A stretch of DNA of 5,927 nucleotides, from contig JAUVNM010000123.1 in assembly GCA_030599705.1 (NCBI GenBank), forward strand, positions 1 through 5,927, given 5' to 3'. The position numbers and the translations under genes are program-made. Each line of letters opens with the position of its first letter. Positions within the stretch are counted from its first letter, which is position 1. The notes below the pieces were generated by a model. The model searched no databases, was not told where the DNA came from, and was given only the letters and a program-made list of their open reading frames with translations. This stretch comes from Gammaproteobacteria bacterium. Its GTDB lineage: Bacteria; Pseudomonadota; Gammaproteobacteria; UBA9214. Positions 1 to 4,291 of this stretch are shown in pieces.

Positions 1-575
1 GGAACTGCCTTGAGCGCATCCTCGGCGATGGACGTCATGATGGGCGCGGCCATCAGGCCAAGGATGATGCCGGCGTTCAGTACGTTCAGTCCCACCGGGA
101 CATCAAAGAATTCGATGATCAGCGGGTTCATGATGCTGAGACCGATGAAGCCCCAGACTACCGAGGGGATGGCGGCCAGCAGTTCCACCAGTATCTTGAG
201 GGTCTCCCGGGTCTTGCCGCTGGCAAATTCAGCGATATAGACCGCCGCGCCCAGTGAAAACGGGATGGCTACCAGCATGGCCAGTCCGGTGACACTGGCC
301 GTGCCCGCGATCAGCGCCAGGATGCCATATTCCGGATCCTCCTCCTCGGCCGGGTACCAGTAGGGGGAGGTGAAGAATTCCTGGAAATCGAAACGGTCGA
401 GAAGAAACCCGAAGCCTTCCTTGGTGACAAAGACAAAGATGCCGACGACAAAGATGATGGCCGAGATGCCGCCGATGAAGACCAGCACCTGGACCAGTTT
501 GTCGATATACCAGTCGGCATTGCGGCGATCGAATGCCGCCATGTCGGCTGTCCCCTCCAGTCGCCGGGCGGACAT
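1..575 (-). CDS. pstC: Phosphate ABC transporter permease PstC (5' part, truncated by window edge)
   Basis: This is one of the two membrane permease subunits of the high-affinity PstSCAB phosphate importer of the inner membrane. The reading frame is open from ATG at 575 to the window edge, giving 191 codons plus two bases. Visible features are a charged N-terminus, a first membrane helix near residues 27-50, a soluble loop with the sequence SPYWYP (70-75), further hydrophobic helices near 85-113, 130-157 and 163-180, the family-typical IPSVVWGF (136-143), and the start of the cytoplasmic coupling (EAA) loop, SIAEDALKAV (182-191), where the window stops. The ATG lies one base after the stop of the PhoU-fusion gene, so translation is probably coupled. 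A second ATG at 542 (residue 12) has the stronger Shine-Dalgarno, GGAGGGG at 558-552, with 9-nt spacing, and could be the true start. PstC rather than PstA is favoured by position and by the loop and helix pattern. Confidence 0.9.
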   Translation of the reverse strand, partial: MSARRLEGTADMAAFDRRNADWYIDKLVQVLVFIGGISAIIFVVGIFVFVTKEGFGFLLDRFDFQEFFTSPYWYPAEEEDPEYGILALIAGTASVTGLAMLVAIPFSLGAAVYIAEFASGKTRETLKILVELLAAIPSVVWGFIGLSIMNPLIIEFFDVPVGLNVLNAGIILGLMAAPIMTSIAEDALKAV

Positions 576-576
576 C

Positions 577-1662
577 TCAGGGCGCTCCCTCGCCGCGCAG
601 GGCTTCCATCAGGTCACGGATCAGGACCGCCGTATCACGGTAGAGCTCTTCCAGCCGCTTGACGCCGGCTGCATCACTGCTTTGCGGGGCGGGACCGACG
701 TCCCACTCCAGCGGGGTGGTGTGGAAGGGGATCTGGTCGAAGTAGGATTTGACCGGGCCCTGCAGGCTGACGATGACATGCTGTGTGGTCAGTTGCAGCG
801 GGGTCATGTCAATCGGTTTGGGTTTGGCGGTGTCCGCAAGGCTTGCGCCATGGCTGTCGAGAAATTCCACCATGGCCGGGTTTAGCTCAGCGGCAGGCTG
901 GCGCCCGGCACTGGTGTAGTTGCCGCTTTCGGGAAAATTCTTGCGGGCAATGGCCGCGGCGATCTGGCTTTGACAGCTGTTGTCCTCGTCAATGAACAGG
1001 ATGTTGTAGACCTTGGGTGCCTTGGTGTCTCCGGTAGCGGCGAAAACCGTTTCCTCGCAGAGGTTCTTGGCCTGGTCCGCGACCCGTTTCAGCTGGGTAA
1101 AAACGGCGAACATCGCCAGCAGGTTCTTGACCGCATCCCGATTGTCATTGGCCATTAACCCGGAATAAATGATGTCCAGGTCATTCTCCATTTGCTCTTC
1201 CAGTATCATGGTGCTTTTTGCCATTTCAGGATTGAGCCCGTTAAAGGCTTTGATGGACTGGCTCAGCATGAGTTGCGTCTCGTTGCCAACACGTTCCAGT
1301 TCACGGGACAGCGGTCCTGACGGAGGCGTCGACAGCTGTAATGCCTCCCGGGCGATGGTGACGGCGTAATCGCCGATCCGTTCCAGTTCGATATTTGCCC
1401 GGATCACGGAGGACAGCAACCGCAGGTGACCCGCGCTCGGCAGGTGCAGGGCAATGAACTGATGACATAACCGGTCGATCCGCCGCATGGAGCGGTTGAT
1501 CGGGTGGTCTGCAAGTACGGTGGCGGATGCAAGCTTGACGTTGCCGGTTTGCAGCGCGTGCATCGCGTTCCTGACCGCCGCTTCCACCAGGCTGGCCATA
1601 TCAGCCACCTGCTCACGGATAGCGGTCAGGTCTCGTTCCAGGCGTTCTTCGTAGTGACTCAT
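577..1662 (-). CDS. PhoU-domain protein fused to a catalytically dead LMW-phosphatase/ArsC-like domain
   Basis: The protein has 361 residues. Residues 1-210 form a PhoU-type helical domain. The first repeat has the metal-binding ExxxD motif within ELERIGD (92-98). The matching motif of the second repeat reads LKRVAD (191-196), so its Glu is replaced by Lys192. Residues about 217-355 look like a low-molecular-weight phosphotyrosine phosphatase or thioredoxin-type arsenate reductase fold: a beta strand into a P-loop-like FIDEDNSCQS (223-232), a later SAG (251-253), and EWDVGPAP (319-326) near the end. The family P-loop is C-x5-R. Here Cys is Asp225 and Arg is Gln231, and the usual Asp-Pro acid motif is Gly-Pro. 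The domain is therefore probably non-enzymatic and may act as a ligand sensor. PhoU proteins normally restrain Pst and PhoR signalling; this one sits between pstS and pstC. The start is the first in-frame ATG, with only a weak upstream CGGGA. The domain calls are firm; the sensing role is inferred. Confidence 0.85.
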   Translation of the reverse strand: MSHYEERLERDLTAIREQVADMASLVEAAVRNAMHALQTGNVKLASATVLADHPINRSMRRIDRLCHQFIALHLPSAGHLRLLSSVIRANIELERIGDYAVTIAREALQLSTPPSGPLSRELERVGNETQLMLSQSIKAFNGLNPEMAKSTMILEEQMENDLDIIYSGLMANDNRDAVKNLLAMFAVFTQLKRVADQAKNLCEETVFAATGDTKAPKVYNILFIDEDNSCQSQIAAAIARKNFPESGNYTSAGRQPAAELNPAMVEFLDSHGASLADTAKPKPIDMTPLQLTTQHVIVSLQGPVKSYFDQIPFHTTPLEWDVGPAPQSSDAAGVKRLEELYRDTAVLIRDLMEALRGEGAP

Positions 1663-1719
1663 TGGCTGGCGTCCCGTGGTTGCATCTTTAAAAATTTAAT
1701 ACCTTTTTTGGGTTCAATT

Positions 1720-1739
1720 CCCCGCCGTTTATGGCGGGG
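1720..1739. repeat. Short strong hairpin in the pstS-phoU gap
   Basis: CCCCGCC (1720-1726) and GGCGGGG (1733-1739) form a perfect 7-bp stem around a 6-base loop. Reading the transcribed minus strand, the bases after the stem are AATTGAACCCAAAAAAGG, so there is no U-tract and it is not a standard intrinsic terminator. Together with the larger hairpin beside it, it could slow exonucleases or mark a dispersed repeat. Function is unknown. Confidence 0.5.
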
Positions 1740-1745
1740 TGGTTC

Positions 1746-1792
1746 ATTTACCCCCTTTCCCTCCGGGAGAGGGCTGGGGAGAGGGGGTAAAT
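1746..1792. repeat. Long inverted repeat with perfect 11-bp arms downstream of pstS
   Basis: The outer arms ATTTACCCCCT (1746-1756) and AGGGGGTAAAT (1782-1792) are perfectly complementary. The interior also holds a small hairpin, CTCC-G-GGAG (1761-1769). The core (CCCTCCGGGAGAGGGCTGGGG) resembles dispersed intergenic repeats common in gammaproteobacteria, which are often mistaken for short proline-rich ORFs. It begins only six bases past the pstS stop. In the transcript it would form a very stable stem just after pstS, a position suited to protecting the pstS message or attenuating read-through to the downstream genes. No U-tract follows. Confidence 0.6.
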
Positions 1793-1798
1793 CGCGGC

Positions 1799-2671
1799 TC
1801 AGTCGCACTTCACAGCGCGTACCGGGGCGTAGCCTTTTTTCTGCAAAATACATTGACCGGCATCGCTCTTGATCCAGTCCATGTAGCCCTTGATTGCGCC
1901 CCGGGGTTCACCGTCGGTATACATGAACAGTGGACGGGCAATCGGGTAGCTGCGGTCACTGGCGGTTGCCACACTCGGGCTCACACAGGCATCCGCACCG
2001 TCTGTGGCGACGCAGACCATCTTGAGGTGGTCCGTTGCATAGGCCAGACCACTGTAGCCGATGGCGCAGGGGGTCTTCTCGACCAGGTCAACGACATCCT
2101 TGGAACCATGCATGTCCAGGGTGCCCTGGCGATACCTGCCTTTCTTGCCCAGCACGGTCTCCTTGAAATAGACATAGGTGCCGGAATTGTTCTGCCGGCT
2201 TACCACCACGATTTTATCTTTGCAGCCGGGGACGGTGATGCCCATATCCGACCACTTTTTGACCTTGGGGTCACGGCCGTAGATGTCCTTCAACTGTGCC
2301 AGCGACAGGGATTTGACCGGGTTGTCCTTGTGAAGGAATACCACCAGCGCATCATAGCCGACGACATGTTCGACCGGTGACTGGCCGTTTTTCTTGGCCA
2401 GCTCCATTTCCTTGGCCTTCATTTTGCGGCTGGCGTTGGCGATATCCACCGTGCCGTTGATCATGGCCGCAATGCCGGTCCCGGAGCCGCCACCGGAGAC
2501 CGCAACAGCGACATCGGGGTTAACCTCGGGATAGGCCTCTGCCCAGGCCTGGGCGACATTGACCAGGGTGTCGGAACCCTTGTTCTGAATCAGGGTGCGT
2601 GCCTGCAGGGCCATTGCAGTCAGCAGGGCAGACACCAGCAGTGTTGTGGAAAGGATGGATTTCAATTTCAT
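1799..2671 (-). CDS. pstS: Periplasmic phosphate-binding protein PstS
   Basis: PstS captures orthophosphate in the periplasm and hands it to the PstCAB transporter. The 290-residue product starts at ATG 2671, chosen because AAGGAG (2686-2681) lies 9 nt upstream and a Sec signal peptide follows: Lys2 and Lys4, a hydrophobic core (6-22), and a likely cleavage after ALQA (Ala24). The phosphate-cradle motifs of the family are all present: KGSDT (31-35), SGGGSGTG (59-66), DIANASR (76-82) and SRQNNSGTY (158-166). The length fits the shorter PstS class. Six cysteines in the C-terminal half (150 to 289) could form periplasmic disulfides. Upstream lies a Pho box with a well-placed -10, so the gene is probably induced by phosphate starvation through PhoB. 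An in-frame extension to ATG 2758 exists but would bury the signal peptide. Confidence 0.95.
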   Translation of the reverse strand: MKLKSILSTTLLVSALLTAMALQARTLIQNKGSDTLVNVAQAWAEAYPEVNPDVAVAVSGGGSGTGIAAMINGTVDIANASRKMKAKEMELAKKNGQSPVEHVVGYDALVVFLHKDNPVKSLSLAQLKDIYGRDPKVKKWSDMGITVPGCKDKIVVVSRQNNSGTYVYFKETVLGKKGRYRQGTLDMHGSKDVVDLVEKTPCAIGYSGLAYATDHLKMVCVATDGADACVSPSVATASDRSYPIARPLFMYTDGEPRGAIKGYMDWIKSDAGQCILQKKGYAPVRAVKCD

Positions 2672-2836
2672 GAATGACAGCTCCTTTTGAATACAAGTAC
2701 ATCGCCTGTGAATGCCGGCCCGAACCATGGGCTTCGGTTTATTGCAAGATCCCGGCAACCTGGTTTCGCGCGCCGACCAGGCAGGTATTTGTCAGGTCAA
2801 TATTAGAAAAAAATCAGGTTCACGCCAGGATATGGC
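2672..2836 (-). promoter_or_regulatory. Predicted pstS 5' leader
   Basis: From the predicted start site near 2836 to the pstS ATG there are about 165 nt of untranslated leader. It holds a T7 run, a weak 6-bp hairpin (CCTGGT 2759-2764 with ACCAGG 2776-2781, 11-base loop) and the strong AAGGAG Shine-Dalgarno at 2686-2681. No recognisable riboswitch or small ORF is evident. The length rests on the promoter prediction. Confidence 0.4.
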
Positions 2837-2842
2837 AGTTCG

Positions 2843-2848
2843 AATATA
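2843..2848 (-). promoter_or_regulatory. -10 element of the pstS promoter
   Basis: Read on the minus strand the hexamer is TATATT, five of six matches to TATAAT. It begins 10 bp after the Pho box, the arrangement known for PhoB-activated promoters in which the Pho box takes the place of the -35 element. No good -35 hexamer is present, consistent with activator dependence. Transcription would start near 2836. Confidence 0.65.
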
Positions 2849-2858
2849 GCAGCGGAAT

Positions 2859-2876
2859 GTTACCGTTTTGTTACGA
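2859..2876 (-). promoter_or_regulatory. Pho box (PhoB operator) upstream of pstS
   Basis: On the minus strand the site reads TCGTAAC-AAAA-CGGTAAC: two 7-bp direct repeats with an A-only 4-bp spacer, giving the 11-bp period of the PhoB consensus (CTGTCAT, AT-rich spacer, CTGTCAT; GTAAC variants are common). It sits 10 bp upstream of a TATATT -10 and drives towards pstS. The gene context makes a chance match unlikely. Confidence 0.75.
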
Positions 2877-2916
2877 TCTGAAAATGAATGCGGGGGCCGG
2901 GGCTATGTAGATACAG

Positions 2917-2940
2917 TTCGCGGGCGAGCCCGCTCCTACA
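2917..2940 (+). repeat. REP element, left copy of an inverted pair
   Basis: The 24-base element runs from TTCGCGGGC to GCTCCTACA. Its core is a perfect 6-bp hairpin, GCGGGC (2920-2925) with GCCCGC (2928-2933) and a 2-base loop. It matches the common REP family of Pseudomonas and related gammaproteobacteria, thought to be spread by RAYT (TnpA-REP) transposases. No RAYT gene is in this window. Confidence 0.8.
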
Positions 2941-2956
2941 AAACCATGACCTTGCC

Positions 2957-2980
2957 TGTAGGAGCCAGCTTGCTGGCGAA
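2957..2980 (-). repeat. REP element, right copy of an inverted pair
   Basis: This copy, in opposite orientation to the one 16 bp away, runs from TGTAGGAGC to GCTGGCGAA. Its core hairpin is GCCAGC (2964-2969) with GCTGGC (2972-2977) and a TT loop. Against the other copy 19 of 24 positions agree. Most differences lie in the stem and are matched on both sides, so the fold is kept. The pair is a REPIN-like unit 31 bp past the stop of the HhH-protein gene, where it could stabilise or end that transcript. Confidence 0.8.
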
Positions 2981-3011
2981 TGCGGTGTCCGGGAATGCCG
3001 TGGTGCCTGTC

Positions 3012-3368
3012 CTATTTCTTGCCTTTCTTCTTACCCTTGTCTTTCTTTTTGCCCTTGCCCTTACCTTTGCCCTTGCCCTTTTTCTTCTTCTTGTCTTTCT
3101 TGCCTTTCTTGCCTTTGCCCCCAGCCTTGTCCTGTTTCCCGGATTTTTCTTCCTTGCTCCTGGCTGGTTGGGTTGATCCTGATGTGGCGAGCAGTTCGGT
3201 GGCCGCGGCAATGACCTGGGCGGCGCGTGCTTCACTGAAGCCGGGAATGGCGGCGATTTTCCCGACAGAGGCCCTGGCCAGGCCGGCAAGGCCCCTGATG
3301 CGGTGTTCGGCCAGTGCCTCGGCTGCCGCCGCTCCGATGCCGGGAATATCGATAATGGCTGGTTTCAT
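3012..3368 (-). CDS. Helix-hairpin-helix protein with extreme Lys/Gly-rich C-terminal tail
   Basis: The product has 118 residues. The start is ATG 3368, supported by GAGGAGG (3383-3377) with an 8-nt spacer and by the HhH domain beginning directly after it. Residues 4-60 hold two helix-hairpin-helix motifs, with hairpins IPGIG (8-12) and IPGFS (41-45), like the DNA-binding HhH domains of the RNA polymerase alpha-tail/DUF4332 kind. A polar linker (62-84) leads to a tail in which residues 85-118 consist only of Lys (23), Gly (9) and Asp (2), including a KGKGKGKGK stretch. Such tails bind DNA, RNA or polyphosphate non-specifically, as in AlgP, PhaF and histone H1-like proteins. A nucleoid- or polyphosphate-associated role is inferred, helped by the CHAD and ParA genes upstream and pst genes downstream. 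No enzymatic motif is visible. Confidence 0.85.
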   Translation of the reverse strand: MKPAIIDIPGIGAAAAEALAEHRIRGLAGLARASVGKIAAIPGFSEARAAQVIAAATELLATSGSTQPARSKEEKSGKQDKAGGKGKKGKKDKKKKKGKGKGKGKGKKKDKGKKKGKK

Positions 3369-3455
3369 GTTCCTTGCCTCCTCATTTTTTATTTGACGTG
3401 ATAGAACACGCAATTCTGACACCAGGCGGAGACAGGGACAATTGTTATTGCCTGA

Positions 3456-3483
3456 TTTATAGTTATTTCATGATCTGGATCAA
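3456..3483 (-). promoter_or_regulatory. Candidate sigma70-type promoter for the HhH-protein gene
   Basis: On the minus strand TTGATC (3483-3478) and TATAAA (3461-3456) are separated by 16 bp. They match the -35 consensus at four of six and the -10 at five of six positions. Transcription would start near 3449, leaving a leader of about 80 nt before the ATG at 3368. This gives the gene its own promoter, apart from the CHAD-parA pair. Confidence 0.5.
3470..3483 (-). promoter_or_regulatory. Candidate FNR/ANR-type binding site
   Basis: The minus strand reads TTGAT-CCAG-ATCAT, nine of ten specified positions of the FNR consensus TTGAT-N4-ATCAA. It overlaps the candidate -35. With the -10 at 3461-3456 its centre would be near -27, which suggests repression. 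Activation would need a different -10 further downstream, and none is convincing. It is a single motif match. Confidence 0.35.
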
Positions 3484-3522
3484 TTGGATTCAGGTGTATC
3501 GGGAACACGGGGGGATGATTGC

Positions 3523-4275
3523 CTATTCCCGGTCGGGTAAGCGCTGCTTGATATCCTCCCACAGGGCCTCGTAGCAGCGGGCCGTGTGGCTGTTGGGCGC
3601 GAATTCAGCCAGCGGGGTACGGCAGGTGCCCATTCGCTCCACCTTGCTGTCATAGGGAATGGCGGTTTGCAGAAGATTTTCCATGTAGGCCGGCGGGGCA
3701 TCCACGATAGAGCGATGCAATTGTTTGCGACGGTCGACCATGGAGAAAAACGGCAGGACTTTGACCGAGTCAAGTGCATGCTGTCGGAAAAATTTTCTGA
3801 TCTGTTTGTAGGTACGTAACGACAGCGTGGTGGGTATGGTTGGTACCAGTACCGTGTCGGTCGCCTCGAAGATGTTCTCCGACACCAGGGAAATACTCGG
3901 AGGGCAGTCCAGGAAGACATAATAGTATTCACTCTTGAACGGTCTCAGCAGTTTGCGCAACTGGCGTACCGGGTTTTTCGCCTGCTCCAGGTAAAGATCC
4001 ATGTTCCGATAGGAAAAATCTGCCGGCAGGAGGTCAAGCAGTTCATAATCGGTACCGCGGATAAAATCGTCCAGTTCCCGTTTTCCCTGTATCAGTCGCT
4101 TGCCGCCTCCCTTGATCCTGGGTTTGATACGAAAGTAATAGCTGGCGGCACCCTGGGGATCGAGGTCCCAGACCAGTGTCGGTGCGCCTTCACGGGCCGC
4201 CAGCCAGGCAAGGTTGACCGCGGTAGCGGTCTTGCCGACACCGCCCTTGATGTTATATGTGGCGATTACTTTCAA
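3523..4275 (-). CDS. ParA/MinD-family partitioning ATPase
   Basis: ParA-type ATPases dimerise on ATP, bind the nucleoid non-specifically and position cargos such as plasmids, chromosome origins, carboxysomes or chemoreceptor arrays. The 250-residue product carries a deviant Walker A, KGGVGKT (10-16, signature Lys10 and Lys15), Walker A' VWDLDPQG (35-42) and Walker B VFLDCPP (120-126). I chose TTG at 4275 because it places KVIATYNIKGG at the N-terminus as usual for the family, and GGGGA lies 8 nt upstream. The alternative ATG at 4368 would add 31 non-family residues and overlap the CHAD gene by 77 bp. With the TTG start the gap to the CHAD stop is 16 nt, so the two are probably one operon. No ParB, parS or plasmid gene is nearby, so it is likely an orphan ParA with a non-plasmid cargo. 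Its cargo is inferred only from neighbours. Confidence 0.9.
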   Translation of the reverse strand: MKVIATYNIKGGVGKTATAVNLAWLAAREGAPTLVWDLDPQGAASYYFRIKPRIKGGGKRLIQGKRELDDFIRGTDYELLDLLPADFSYRNMDLYLEQAKNPVRQLRKLLRPFKSEYYYVFLDCPPSISLVSENIFEATDTVLVPTIPTTLSLRTYKQIRKFFRQHALDSVKVLPFFSMVDRRKQLHRSIVDAPPAYMENLLQTAIPYDSKVERMGTCRTPLAEFAPNSHTARCYEALWEDIKQRLPDRE

Positions 4276-4291
4276 ACGGGCAGTTCCCCGG

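Noticed and set aside
1687..1721. Possible promoter for the PhoU fusion (TTGAAC followed by AT-rich DNA)
   Set aside because: The TATTAA hexamer lies only about 10 bp from TTGAAC, and at 16-18 bp there is only a poor T-rich match.
1708..1724. GGGTTCAATTCCC, resembling a tRNA T-arm (plus strand)
   Set aside because: Only three stem pairs surround the T-loop-like bases, and no acceptor, D-arm, anticodon arm or CCA end can be fitted. It is probably part of the repeat.
1659..1853. Short minus-strand frame with LPSPLP and PRHKRRGIEP
   Set aside because: It is a translation of the intergenic inverted repeats, a frequent spurious annotation, and overlaps the end of pstS out of frame.
1739..2380. 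Long plus-strand frame opposite pstS
   Set aside because: It is a high-GC shadow without a ribosome site or family motifs; the opposite strand encodes a complete PstS.
2868..3214. Plus-strand frames reading as very hydrophobic, membrane-like peptides
   Set aside because: They are the antisense of the Lys/Gly codons: AAG and GGC read backwards give Leu, Phe, Pro and Ala. The minus-strand frame has a strong ribosome site and a recognisable HhH domain.
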